Shown piece by piece: positions 24,702 through 33,410 of a DNA stretch of 44,514 bases; position 1 is the first letter of the stretch, and every line of letters begins with the position of its first letter. This stretch comes from Mycobacterium sp. IS-836 (GTDB lineage Bacteria; Actinomycetota; Actinomycetes; Mycobacteriales; Mycobacteriaceae), in NCBI RefSeq assembly GCF_001954275.1, contig NZ_MBEU01000039.1, forward strand, positions 1 through 44,514. The letters run 5' to 3'. Both the position numbers and the translations under genes were made by a program. A model generated the notes under the pieces. It made no database searches. It was not told where the DNA came from and saw only the letters and a list, made by a program, of their open reading frames with translations.

Positions 24702-26429
24702 TCATTCCGCGGGCGGCAGTTCGCGCGGGCCTTCGGGCGCACGGAGCCGACGGGGTCCGCTTCGCTCCACCAACTGCCGCCCGCGGTCGCGCTCCGCGAG
24801 TGACAAACCCTCCGCGTCGCCACCGGGTAGCGGCCGCGATGAGTGCGGCTCATGACGTACCTCATCGTGGGCGCGGCCTTCGCGCGACGACTGAATGCGG
24901 CCTCGGGACCGCTCGTCGGCGGGCTGCCGGTCCGCGGGGTCCGAACTCTCGGAGTCGACCGTGATCTTGCGAGTCCGCTTGAGCGAGAACGTGATCTCCT
25001 CGACCTCTTCGAATACCTGGCGGGCGGTACGCAGCGGCTGGGTGGTGTTGTCGATCACCCGCGCAACGAACGGCGGCACCAGCGGGCGAATCCAGCGCGC
25101 CGCGGCCTTCGTCGCGTCCGGAATCGACGGAATCAACGGCGTGGCGCGCTCATCGTGGGCATCGACCTCGCCTTCTGGTTCGATCTTCGCCGGCAATTGG
25201 GTGAGTGCTCGGCTGGCCGCCTCCGCTTCCGCGGCGATTGGCAGGTACATGTCTTCCTCCACTGGCTCGAACGTACGCTGCGCCGACGCGCGCAGGGGTG
25301 CCTCGAGCGCCTGCGCGACCCGGCGGCGCTGCTGTTCGCGGTCGATTTCCGCCTGCGCCTCGACGGCGAGGCGGGCCTGGGTGAGTTGGTGCTCGGCCCA
25401 CAGGATTTCGGCCTCGCGGCGAACCTCGGCCCGCTTGACCGCGATCGCGGTATCCGCCTCGAGTTCGGCGCGTTCGCGCTCCGCGCGCGCCGAGGCATGC
25501 CGATCCTGAGTCGTCTCGCCACGCCAGAGCCGCAGGATCAGCGGCAGCAGGTAGATCAGCACGAAGAACGCGCTCGTCAGCAGCCGCAGCATCAGTGCCC
25601 CGGTGCTGGCGAACGTGAGGTCGTTCATTGCGACCCACCGTGCGCCGAGCCCTCGGCCGGCGCCCGCGACCACGTGTTGGCGTGCCTCGGTCAGCGCCTG
25701 TTCCTGGCGGGAGGCCTTGGCGTCCAGCTCCGGAGCCTGTCGGTCGCGAGCCGCCAGCGCGGTGTCCAGCTCACGCTGCGCATCGGCGAGAAGCTGGTTG
25801 GCTGTTCGTGTTTCGGGCCCGGCGCCGGGGACTCCGGTGATTCGCGTCTGTGGGCACGCGGGCGTGGGGTTGTATTCGCAGCGCGCGATCACCAAGGCCT
25901 GGTCCTGATGCAGGCGCGCCTGTTCGACCGCGTTGTCGAGCGCAGTGCGCGCATCCCGCGTCTGTCGAAGCGATGCCGACGCTTGCGCGACCGCGGGCGA
26001 CGAGTCGGCGCCGCGCAAGGCCAGCTCGTCGAAGCGATGCTCGATCGAGGCGGAGAACACCACCAACGCGGCGAGTTCGCCGACGACCACGCCGACCGCC
26101 ATCGCGACGGCTGCGCGGCCGGCAATGCCTGGCCGGCCGGCGTCGGGCCCGCTGGCGGTGCCCCGCGTCACCGCGCCGACCAGCAAGCCGAATAAGAGCG
26201 TCAGCGGCACGATGGCAAGCACCGGCCAGCTCGCCGACTCCGAAACGGCCAAGGTCGCCACCAGCCAGGCCAGCGCGGACCCGAACAGGACGACGGCGCC
26301 GGCGACGGCATGGGTGGACCGCTCGTGACGTTCGCCGAGTTCGTGCCAGTGTCCACCGCCAAGCCAGGTGAACAGTGCCCCGACCGGGGACGTGGCCGAG
26401 CGCGACTCGGTAGCTTCGTGGGCGCTCAT
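24702..26429 (-). CDS. DUF4407 family integral membrane protein
   Basis: A 575-residue membrane protein. Four hydrophobic segments are visible: near residues 42-63, 68-90 and 103-128, and, after a helical external region of about 150 residues that contains two Cys (CEYNPTPAC), a fourth near 280-305 (RLLTSAFFVLIYLLPLILRLW). A long charged, coiled-coil-like helix (ASARAERERAELEADTAIAV) and a disordered acidic/basic C-terminus follow. This is the DUF4407 layout; its function is unknown. It matches the position of M. tuberculosis Rv1779c (recalled). ATG 26429 has GGAGG at 13 bases; GTG 26444 is an alternative with a better-spaced GGAGG. Confidence 0.83.
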   Translation of the reverse strand: MSAHEATESRSATSPVGALFTWLGGGHWHELGERHERSTHAVAGAVVLFGSALAWLVATLAVSESASWPVLAIVPLTLLFGLLVGAVTRGTASGPDAGRPGIAGRAAVAMAVGVVVGELAALVVFSASIEHRFDELALRGADSSPAVAQASASLRQTRDARTALDNAVEQARLHQDQALVIARCEYNPTPACPQTRITGVPGAGPETRTANQLLADAQRELDTALAARDRQAPELDAKASRQEQALTEARQHVVAGAGRGLGARWVAMNDLTFASTGALMLRLLTSAFFVLIYLLPLILRLWRGETTQDRHASARAERERAELEADTAIAVKRAEVRREAEILWAEHQLTQARLAVEAQAEIDREQQRRRVAQALEAPLRASAQRTFEPVEEDMYLPIAAEAEAASRALTQLPAKIEPEGEVDAHDERATPLIPSIPDATKAAARWIRPLVPPFVARVIDNTTQPLRTARQVFEEVEEITFSLKRTRKITVDSESSDPADRQPADERSRGRIQSSREGRAHDEVRHEPHSSRPLPGGDAEGLSLAERDRGRQLVERSGPRRLRAPEGPRELPPAE

Positions 26430-26605
26430 AAGACTGAAAAACACCTCCAAGTCCTCCAGGGTCCCAGGCCGTCGGCCGACACACCGAATCGAAGCGACCG
26501 GGTGTGGTGTTGTTCACAACGGGATCAGGGCATCCGGACCGAAATTCCTGCGACGCGAGCAGATCAGCGGCCGTTTCGGCAGGTGACATGAGACGGTATA
26601 GGCCT

Positions 26606-27163
26606 ATGCAGAACCACGATTATGTCACCTACGAAGAGTTCGGCCGCAGGTTCTTCGAGGTCGCCGTGACCCCCGAGCGCGTCGCCAACGCGTTTGCCGA
26701 CATCGCGGGCAGTGAGTTCGCCATGGAGCCGATTGCGCAGGGGCCGGGCGGCATCGCCAAGGTCAGCGCCAACGTAAAAATCCACGACCCGCGAGTCACG
26801 CGCCGGCTGGGTGACAGCATCACGTTCGTCATACACATCCCGCTCTCGATCGATCTCCTCCTCGACTTGCGGCTCGACAAGCAGCGGTTTGTGGTCTCCG
26901 GAGACATCGCGTTGCGTGCCACGGCACGGGCCGCCGAGCCGCTGCTCCTGATCGTCGACGTCGCGAAGCCGCGGCCGTCCGATATCACCGTCAACGTGTC
27001 GTCCAAATCTTTTCGGGGCGAGATATTGCGCATCCTTGCCGGGGTTGACGGCGAGATTCGGCGTTTCATCGCGATGTACGTCGCCGAAGAAATCGACAAG
27101 CCTCAGTCCCAAGCCGCGCAAGTCATCGATGTCGCCCGCCAGCTGAACGAGTCCTGGCCCTAA
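26606..27163 (+). CDS. Conserved mycobacterial hypothetical protein (Rv1780-like)
   Basis: A 185-residue soluble protein beginning 'MQNHDYVTYEEFGRRFFEVA'. It has a beta-rich middle ('FVIHIPLSIDLLLDLRLDKQRFVVSGDIAL') and a C-terminal helical part ending in 'YVAEEIDKPQSQAAQVIDVA'. The family has no assigned function. Position after the DUF4407 gene matches M. tuberculosis Rv1780 (recalled). ATG 26606 is used because the N-terminal sequence looks native from there; ATG 26588 would add six basic residues. It diverges from the DUF4407 gene and converges with the small membrane protein with only 3 bases between stops. Confidence 0.8.
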   Translation: MQNHDYVTYEEFGRRFFEVAVTPERVANAFADIAGSEFAMEPIAQGPGGIAKVSANVKIHDPRVTRRLGDSITFVIHIPLSIDLLLDLRLDKQRFVVSGDIALRATARAAEPLLLIVDVAKPRPSDITVNVSSKSFRGEILRILAGVDGEIRRFIAMYVAEEIDKPQSQAAQVIDVARQLNESWP

Positions 27164-27166
27164 CGT

Positions 27167-27403
27167 CTACCGTCCGACGAGCGATTCGCGCTCGGCTTGC
27201 CGTATCCGCCTGCGGTCCATGGCAAGCCAATCCAGGCCGGCGCCCAGGGCCAGCAGGCCCACGATTGCCGCGTCGACGCCGGCGTTGACATGACCCAAAG
27301 CAAAATTGGCCACGCATACCACCATCGCAAGCACCGCGGCCGCAACGGCGACTCGCCCTGTCGTAAGGCCATGGCCGGAAAGCTCGCGCGAGACGTGCCT
27401 CAT
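27167..27403 (-). CDS. Small two-helix membrane protein, 78 aa
   Basis: Two hydrophobic helices (about residues 17-38 and 44-62) are followed by a basic tail 'DRRRIRQAERESLVGR', so the C-terminus is probably cytoplasmic. AGAGGAGGAG directly upstream of ATG 27403 is an excellent ribosome site and the main evidence for expression. I do not recognise a named family. It lies downstream of nothing on its strand except the cytochrome/molybdopterin gene, which ends further upstream in the genome at 27517, so a shared transcript is possible. Confidence 0.7.
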   Translation of the reverse strand: MRHVSRELSGHGLTTGRVAVAAAVLAMVVCVANFALGHVNAGVDAAIVGLLALGAGLDWLAMDRRRIRQAERESLVGR

Positions 27404-27516
27404 CGGCTCCTCCTCTGCTGTCTGACGTCACGCAGCTGGCCCGGGCAGCTCCTTTTCACGAGCTACCCGAAAAACCTTCCCGCCAAACGACTTCGGAATG
27501 CCGGCGCCGTTGTGCC

Positions 27517-29316
27517 CTAGAGCGTCTGGTGACGCCCGAAATATTTGTGGTCTTCGCTGTAGCCGCCATAACCACTACCGATGTCGGAGTAGTCGGCGAC
27601 GAACTCGATGCCCTTGATCCACTTCACCAGCTTGAAGCCGTGCTGCAATTCGTTGCGCAACCGCAGCGGTTTGCCGTGCATGTAGGGGAGCGGTTGGTCG
27701 TTCATGTTGTAGGCCAGCATCGTCATGTGGTGATCCATCTGGCCGATGTGATGGGCGTTGTAGTAGATGCCGCCGGTGGCTCCGAGGCCCATCGAATAGA
27801 ACACCACCCATTTGGCTTCGGGCAGCGGCTTGACGATGTCCATGATGGTCCGCATCTGGACGCCGCCCCACTTCGCCACGCCGGACCAGGCCTGGATGCA
27901 GAAGTGCTGGCTGATCTGGTCGTGATAGGGCAGTGCCTTCAAGTCGTCGAGCGAGAACTCGGTCGGGTGCTCGACGAGGCCATAAACCTTCAGTCGCCAA
28001 TCACGAAAGTCGTTGGCCTCCAACTCTTTGTACTCGACGGTCTCGGGCAGGCGGCCATTGCGCCAGTGGTGCGGCGAGATGTCTTCTTCGGTGAAAGCAC
28101 CGGGCTTGGGGTCAAGCTGCTCCAGTATCCGTTGGAACGGGCCGACGAGCGCGTAACCGACCCGCTGGACGACGCGTGGGTGCTTGATGGTGAACGGGGT
28201 GGCCCACACCCAGGCGATAGCGGTCACCACCATCGCCGCGGCGAAGATCCAGAAACCCATCCAGCTGTTGTCGTCGCGGGCGGCGAACATGTGGTTGAGG
28301 TTTTTCAGCGCGCTGGTCGCGAACACCAGTGTCACGTGCACGACGATGAAGAAGAGGAAATACACCAGCACCAGGAAGTGCAGCGATCGCGCGTGTTGAA
28401 TGCTCAGTCGCTTGCTGAGCCAGTGCACGCGCTGCGACAGCGCCGGTGACATCCCCAGGCCGGTGATCAGCGCGGCCGGGGCGGCGATGAAGACGGTGGT
28501 GAAGTACGCCAACACCTGCAGGCCGTTGTAGGCGACCCATCCGTTGTCGGCCGGCCAGTGCTCCACCGACAGGTACTGGATTGCGACCGACACCGCGTTG
28601 GGGAAGACGTCCCAGCTGGTCGGCACGATGTGGCGCCACTGGCCGGTGGTGAACAGCAGCACGTAGAAGACCGCGCCGTTGAGCAACCACAGCACGTCGA
28701 TTCCGAGGTGCCACCAGCGGGCCAACCCGATCGAGTGGCGGAAGCCGGGCAGCCCGAACTGCGGCGGCAAGGCGACGGTGTCGGCGTTGGCGGTCCACAG
28801 CTCGTCGTCGGGTACCGGCGGGCCGACCCGCAGCCACTCGTCCTTGCCGGGGGTGGCGTTGCGGCTGAAATAGAGCCGCGGATGGTCACAGAGAATCTGG
28901 ATGCCGGTCCGGATGATGAACATCATCATGAACAGGTTGAAGAAGTGGGTCCAGCCAAGCCACGCGGGCACGCCGGGCGTCTTGGCGGGGATGTCGGCGC
29001 CGGGGTAGCGCTGGATGAACGCGTGCACCGCCGGCATGTTGTACAGCCCCTTGCCGATCGCGACCGCCGCTACCAGCAGGGCGAAGCCGATGGGGATCAG
29101 CCACATGAGGTTGAACCACTTGTCGCGGCCGACGCGCAGCTTCGGAGCGGTGGCCCGCCGGGTGAGGTCGAATCCGCCTCCGTAGGCCTCGACGTCGATG
29201 GTGTCTTCGGCGGTATGAATCTCGTTGCGGTAGTCCGGGATTGACGTCAGCGGCGTGCCCACCGCCAGTGTCGATACAGAGCCGTCGTGTGCTGCCCGAT
29301 GATCGGTATTCGTCAC
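27517..29316 (-). CDS. Cytochrome b-type membrane / molybdopterin-binding oxidoreductase fusion
   Basis: A 599-residue fusion. The N-terminal ~370 residues hold six hydrophobic helices with His residues suited to b-type heme (for example 'WWHLGIDVLWLLNG', 'SLHFLVLVYFLFFIVVHVTLVF'), like the cytochrome b561/NapC-formate-dehydrogenase-gamma group. The C-terminal ~200 residues are an oxidoreductase molybdopterin-binding domain of the sulfite oxidase/YedY type ('LKALPYHDQISQHFCIQAWSG', Mo ligand Cys473; 'PLPYMHGKPLRLRNELQHGFKLVKWIKGIEF'). No twin-arginine signal precedes it. It would act as a quinone-linked molybdoenzyme. The GTG at 29316 is chosen because the sequence upstream lacks conservation; the ribosome site is weak. 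Confidence 0.82.
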   Translation of the reverse strand: MTNTDHRAAHDGSVSTLAVGTPLTSIPDYRNEIHTAEDTIDVEAYGGGFDLTRRATAPKLRVGRDKWFNLMWLIPIGFALLVAAVAIGKGLYNMPAVHAFIQRYPGADIPAKTPGVPAWLGWTHFFNLFMMMFIIRTGIQILCDHPRLYFSRNATPGKDEWLRVGPPVPDDELWTANADTVALPPQFGLPGFRHSIGLARWWHLGIDVLWLLNGAVFYVLLFTTGQWRHIVPTSWDVFPNAVSVAIQYLSVEHWPADNGWVAYNGLQVLAYFTTVFIAAPAALITGLGMSPALSQRVHWLSKRLSIQHARSLHFLVLVYFLFFIVVHVTLVFATSALKNLNHMFAARDDNSWMGFWIFAAAMVVTAIAWVWATPFTIKHPRVVQRVGYALVGPFQRILEQLDPKPGAFTEEDISPHHWRNGRLPETVEYKELEANDFRDWRLKVYGLVEHPTEFSLDDLKALPYHDQISQHFCIQAWSGVAKWGGVQMRTIMDIVKPLPEAKWVVFYSMGLGATGGIYYNAHHIGQMDHHMTMLAYNMNDQPLPYMHGKPLRLRNELQHGFKLVKWIKGIEFVADYSDIGSGYGGYSEDHKYFGRHQTL

Positions 29317-29537
29317 GCGGCAGAAATTACCCCATAGCGCTTGTACGAATCCGCCTCGATCGGGACGAAACAGACCCGCCCGGCCCTTGCGGCCGTCGGC
29401 AATAGTTGCTGGGGGGCAAAATCCGCCTGGGCACGGGACAGTGTCTCCGCAACTACCCAGAAACTGCGCTATTTTCGCCGCAAACGCGGTTTCTTGGGGT
29501 GCCCTGTGAGTTTGGGCAAAGTCTTCTGCCAGGCGGC

Positions 29538-30008
29538 CTAGGCCGAGTCGTGCGGCCGCAATCGGCGCACCGGCCGGGTTTCGATGGCGTTGATCGTCAA
29601 CGCCCTGCGGCCGATGCGCCAACCCGCGTCGGTCAACTCATAATCGTCGTCGTAGCGCAGATGCCAGACCACGTCGACAACCTCGTCGGGGCGTTGGGTC
29701 CAGTGATGCGCGATGCAGGCGATGCGTCCCAACGCGCGGCCGGGTTGGGCGATCTCGTCGTACACCTCGCCGACGATCGCGTGCTCGGTACGCGCAACCG
29801 CGCCGACCGCGCCCACGGCCGCGGCGATCGCCCGGGGACCCCGGTGCGAATGTATCGGCTCCAGCGCGGACGGGGGGTCCGGCACCGCCAGCTCGCCGTT
29901 GGTGGTGAAAAGTTCGGCGACAGAGTCGAATTGACGATCATCCACGCCCGCGGCGTACCGGTGCACCAAGGCGCTGAGGCCGGCCCGGTCGTCGGCTGAA
30001 AGGGTCAT
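29538..30008 (-). CDS. SnoaL-like domain protein (NTF2 fold)
   Basis: A 156-residue SnoaL_4-type protein: 'DRAGLSALVHRYAAGVDDRQFDSVAELFTTNGELAV' is the typical opening, then 'IVGEVYDEIAQPGRALGRIACIAHHW' and 'YDDDYELTDAGWRIGRRALTI'. Such proteins bind or isomerise small hydrophobic molecules. The start overlaps the stop of the luciferase-like gene (ATGA), so the two are co-translated and may act on the same compound. It has no relation by sequence order to the SnoaL-like gene at 4058. Confidence 0.86.
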   Translation of the reverse strand: MTLSADDRAGLSALVHRYAAGVDDRQFDSVAELFTTNGELAVPDPPSALEPIHSHRGPRAIAAAVGAVGAVARTEHAIVGEVYDEIAQPGRALGRIACIAHHWTQRPDEVVDVVWHLRYDDDYELTDAGWRIGRRALTINAIETRPVRRLRPHDSA

Positions 30009-30889
30009 GACGGGATCAGGGACAGCCGTTGCGCGCAGGCCGACAGGATGTCTTGGGCCTCTTCGATATTGGAAGTCGGCGGCATCGACAGCACGATCCG
30101 GTCGGCGCCCTGATCGATCAGGCTGCCGGCGCGGTCGGCGTCGATCTTGGTGACGGCGTGACCCAGCGACACTTCCAGGCCCGCCGGATCACGGCCCGCC
30201 GACGACGCTTCCTCGCGCATCAGCGCGATGAGCGCCGCCAGCTCCGGACCCGTCACGCCGAGCGGCTGAAAGCCGTCGCCGAAACGTCCCGCGCGGCGCG
30301 CGGCCGCGCGGCTGTGCCCCCCGATGTGAATCGGGAGCCGTTCGCCGGCAACGGGTTTGGGGTAGCACATGACATCGTCGAAGTCGAAGAACTCGCCGCG
30401 ATGGGACACGCCGCCGGGCTGGTCGGCCCACAGCGCGCGTAACACGGCCAACTGCTCGTCGGCCCGTCGGCCCCGGCTGTCGAAATCCGCGCCGCATGCC
30501 TCGAGCTCTTCCCTGAGCCAGCCGACGCCGACGCACAGCCGCAGCCTGCCGCCCGAGAGCGCGTCGACGGTCGCGGCGCGTTTGGCGAGCACCACCGGAT
30601 GGTGGTTGGGCAGCACCAAAACGCCGGTGGCCAACCCCAGCCGGCTGGTGTGGCCGGCGAGAAACGCCAATAGGTCGAGGGGGTCGGGGATCGGGCAGTC
30701 GGCCGCCAGCCCGACTCGTCCCGAATTGTCGTAGGGATACACGCTGTCGTACCGGGTGACCAGGACGGTGTGCTCCACAACGACGATCGATTCGAACCCG
30801 CACCGCTCGAGGTGGCTTGCGAAGGTCACCATCCAACCGGGATCCGCGGTGACGCCGTCGGCGACCGGGGCGACGACGGAAACCTTCAT
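30005..30889 (-). CDS. LLM-class (luciferase-like) oxidoreductase, probably F420-dependent
   Basis: A 294-residue TIM-barrel enzyme of the luciferase-like superfamily. 'VLVLPNHHPVVLAKRAATVDALSGGRLRLCVGVGWLREELEA' is the strongest signature, together with 'YPKPVAGERLPIHIGGHSRAAARRAGRFGDGFQP'. Mycobacteria use coenzyme F420 with most members of this subgroup, so F420 rather than FMN is inferred. The substrate is unknown. It is upstream of and overlaps the SnoaL-like gene and lies 28 bases downstream of malQ on the same strand. Confidence 0.88.
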   Translation of the reverse strand: MKVSVVAPVADGVTADPGWMVTFASHLERCGFESIVVVEHTVLVTRYDSVYPYDNSGRVGLAADCPIPDPLDLLAFLAGHTSRLGLATGVLVLPNHHPVVLAKRAATVDALSGGRLRLCVGVGWLREELEACGADFDSRGRRADEQLAVLRALWADQPGGVSHRGEFFDFDDVMCYPKPVAGERLPIHIGGHSRAAARRAGRFGDGFQPLGVTGPELAALIALMREEASSAGRDPAGLEVSLGHAVTKIDADRAGSLIDQGADRIVLSMPPTSNIEEAQDILSACAQRLSLIPS

Positions 30890-30917
30890 GGCACCCGACG
30901 CTAACAGGTGGTCCTCG

Positions 30918-33068
30918 TCAGACGGCGGGAGGCGCGACCGAGGCGCGCACGGCCTCGGCCAGCCTGGCCGCCCGGCGATCCGTGAACACGTCCTCGAGCA
31001 TCACAGGCCGGCCGTCGGGGCCCGTCAGCGGAACGCGCCAGTTCGGGTATTCGTCGGTGGTGCCGGGCTGATTCTGCGTCCTGCGGTCCCCGACGGCGTC
31101 GGTCAGCGCCACCCCCAGCAGGCGCGAAGGCGTCCGGCCCAGGTATCGGTGCAGCGCGAGGACGATCTGTTCGGGGTCTGCAACGTCGGGCTCGTTTTCG
31201 CTCAGCAGCCCAACCCGGCGCAGTTCGGCCAGCCAGGCCGCCAGTTCGGCGCGGTCGGACTCGAGCTCCGCCTCGACGGGCCGGGTCAGCAAGCCCAGCG
31301 ACTCCCGCAGCCGCACATGGTCGCCGGCCAGATAGCCGGCGGTCGGCGGCAGGTCGTGGGTGGTGACCGACGACAGGCAGTATTCGCGCCAGCGCTCGGC
31401 CGGCAAGGGCCCGCCGTTACCGTCGCGATCCAATTCGAACCAGAGGATCGAGGTGCCCAGCAGGCCGCGGAGTAATAGGTAGTCCCGCACCCACGGTTCG
31501 ACCGTGCCCAGATCCTCGCCGACGACCAGGGCGCCGGCCCGGTGCGCTTCCAGGGCGACGATCCCGATCATCGCCTCGTGGTCGTAACGCACGTAGGTGC
31601 CCTGGGTGGGCCGCGCGCCGTCGGGAATCCACCACAGCCGAAACAATCCGATGATGTGGTCGATGCGCACGCCGCCGGCATGGCGCAGCACCGAGGAGAT
31701 CAGCGCGCGGAACGGCCGGTACTCCTGCTCTTCGAGCCGGTCGGGCCGCCACGGCGGTTGCGACCAGTCCTGGCCGAGCTGGTTGAACTCGTCCGGCGGC
31801 GCCCCCGCGGTCACGCCGAGCGCCATCGCGTCCTGCAGGGCCCACGCGTCGGCACCGTTGGGGTGCACGCCGACCGCAAGGTCATGCATGACGCCGATGG
31901 CCATTCCGGCCCGCCGCGCCTGCGATTGCGCCAAGGCGAGCTGCTCGTCCAGCTGCCATTGCATCCAGCGATGGAAATCGACTGTCTCCGAATGCTTTTC
32001 GACGAATCGCGCGACCCCGGCTCCCGTGGGATGCCGCAGGAAGCTCGGCCAGTGATGCCAGTCGCCGCCGTACTTCTCGGCCAGCGCGCACCAGGTGGCG
32101 AAGTCGTCGAGCGCACGACCTTCGCGGTCCCGGAATGCCGCATAGGCCAGCTCGCGACCCGCCGACCGGGGTGCCCGATGCAGCAGCTTGAGAGCCGACC
32201 GCTTCGCCCGCCAGGCGCTGTCGCGGTCGATGGCGTCGAGCTCGGCGGCCCGTTGCTGGACTTCCGAGCGCAACCGCCGCACCCGGCCGCGCTTGGTCAG
32301 TTCGGAGTATTCGGGGATGGCCTCGACGCGAAGGTAGAGCGGGTTGAAGAAGCGGCGCGACGTCGGCAGGTACGGCGACGGCTCCATCGGAACAGTCGGA
32401 GTGGCCGCGTGCAGCGGATTGACCAGCACATAGTCGGCGTCGTGGCGGGATGCCGACCACACCGCGAGATCGGTCAGATCGGTCAGGTCGCCGACGCCCC
32501 ACGAGTGTCGGGACCGCACGCTGTAGAGCTGAGCGGCCAGTCCCCACGCGCGGCGGGCGCCGAGTTGCTCCGGCAGCCCCAACCAGTCGGGCGTCATGAT
32601 CAGCGCGGCGCTGGTCTCGGAGTCGCCGGAACGCAAATGCACCCGGTGGTAGCCCAGCGGCAGGTCGGCCGGCAACACGAAGCTGGCCTCCCCGACCCAG
32701 CGGCCGTCCAGATCGAACGGGGGAGAGAAGTTGTCCACCTGCTGGATCCCGCCGTGCACCGTGCCGTCCTCGAGCTGCAACCACACCTCGGCGGGATGAC
32801 CGTGCGTCACGTGCACCCAGAACCGCGTCGGCGCGCCGGTGCGCCCGACGATGGTCGCCGGCAGCCGGCGTTCCCAATACGCGCGCAGTTGCGCCGTCAT
32901 GGCCGCGTTGCGCTCCTGCTCGGTGCCGGCGGCCACACCGAGGGCCGCGAGCACCGCCACCAGTGTGGTGTCGCTGACCTGCACCCCCCGGCCCGTCCAG
33001 TCCTCGTAGGCGGTCGCGATGCCGAACCGCCTGGCAAGTTCGACCAGCGAGGGCGCGAGCTCAGTCAT
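30918..33068 (-). CDS. malQ: 4-alpha-glucanotransferase (amylomaltase)
   Basis: A 716-residue GH77 enzyme, close to the length of M. tuberculosis MalQ. An N-terminal beta-sandwich extension (to about residue 150) is followed by the barrel: 'SWGVGDLTDLTDLAVWSA', 'GMAIGVMHDLAVGVHPNGADAW', 'VRIDHIIGLFRLWWIPDG' with the catalytic Asp, 'ALVVGEDLGTVEPWVRDYL' with the acid/base Glu, and 'SVTTHDLPPTAGYLAGDH' with the stabilising Asp. It moves glucan segments between alpha-1,4 chains in glycogen and maltodextrin metabolism. ATG 33068 is used. In M. tuberculosis the same gene (Rv1781c) lies divergent from eccB5, as here. Confidence 0.95.
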   Translation of the reverse strand: MTELAPSLVELARRFGIATAYEDWTGRGVQVSDTTLVAVLAALGVAAGTEQERNAAMTAQLRAYWERRLPATIVGRTGAPTRFWVHVTHGHPAEVWLQLEDGTVHGGIQQVDNFSPPFDLDGRWVGEASFVLPADLPLGYHRVHLRSGDSETSAALIMTPDWLGLPEQLGARRAWGLAAQLYSVRSRHSWGVGDLTDLTDLAVWSASRHDADYVLVNPLHAATPTVPMEPSPYLPTSRRFFNPLYLRVEAIPEYSELTKRGRVRRLRSEVQQRAAELDAIDRDSAWRAKRSALKLLHRAPRSAGRELAYAAFRDREGRALDDFATWCALAEKYGGDWHHWPSFLRHPTGAGVARFVEKHSETVDFHRWMQWQLDEQLALAQSQARRAGMAIGVMHDLAVGVHPNGADAWALQDAMALGVTAGAPPDEFNQLGQDWSQPPWRPDRLEEQEYRPFRALISSVLRHAGGVRIDHIIGLFRLWWIPDGARPTQGTYVRYDHEAMIGIVALEAHRAGALVVGEDLGTVEPWVRDYLLLRGLLGTSILWFELDRDGNGGPLPAERWREYCLSSVTTHDLPPTAGYLAGDHVRLRESLGLLTRPVEAELESDRAELAAWLAELRRVGLLSENEPDVADPEQIVLALHRYLGRTPSRLLGVALTDAVGDRRTQNQPGTTDEYPNWRVPLTGPDGRPVMLEDVFTDRRAARLAEAVRASVAPPAV

Positions 33069-33410
33069 GTCGCCCATCTTGCGTCCATGACCCCACCGGC
33101 AGCGACTCGGCTCGGCGTCACCCTGCTTTGCCGGTGACCGCTCCACCCCCTGTTCGTCCGCAGGTCAGCAAGTGTTCAACCAAACGTCTCGTCAACAGGA
33201 CGGGGCCGCAAATTGCCGCTACCATTCGTAGGACACCAAGAAATCCGGCCGGGGGGATCAGCGGGGCTGGGTTCAGGGATATAGCAATACGTAAAAGCGA
33301 ACGCGAATCTCGCCGCATGGCGATGTGTTTGCGGGTGCCTTACGGTTATCGGGTAGTTCGCACGCCGGACAACGTCCAGGCGTTCTAGCAGACCGGATGG
33401 TGAAAATAAC
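33069..33410. other. Divergent intergenic region between malQ and eccB5
   Basis: This 342-base gap separates malQ (minus) and the ESX-5 operon (plus) and must contain the promoters of both. The middle (33200-33350) is richer in A/T than its surroundings. No confident -35/-10 pair, palindrome or RNA gene was recognised. The eccB5 GTG has only a weak ribosome site (GGATGGTGAAA). Confidence 0.6.
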
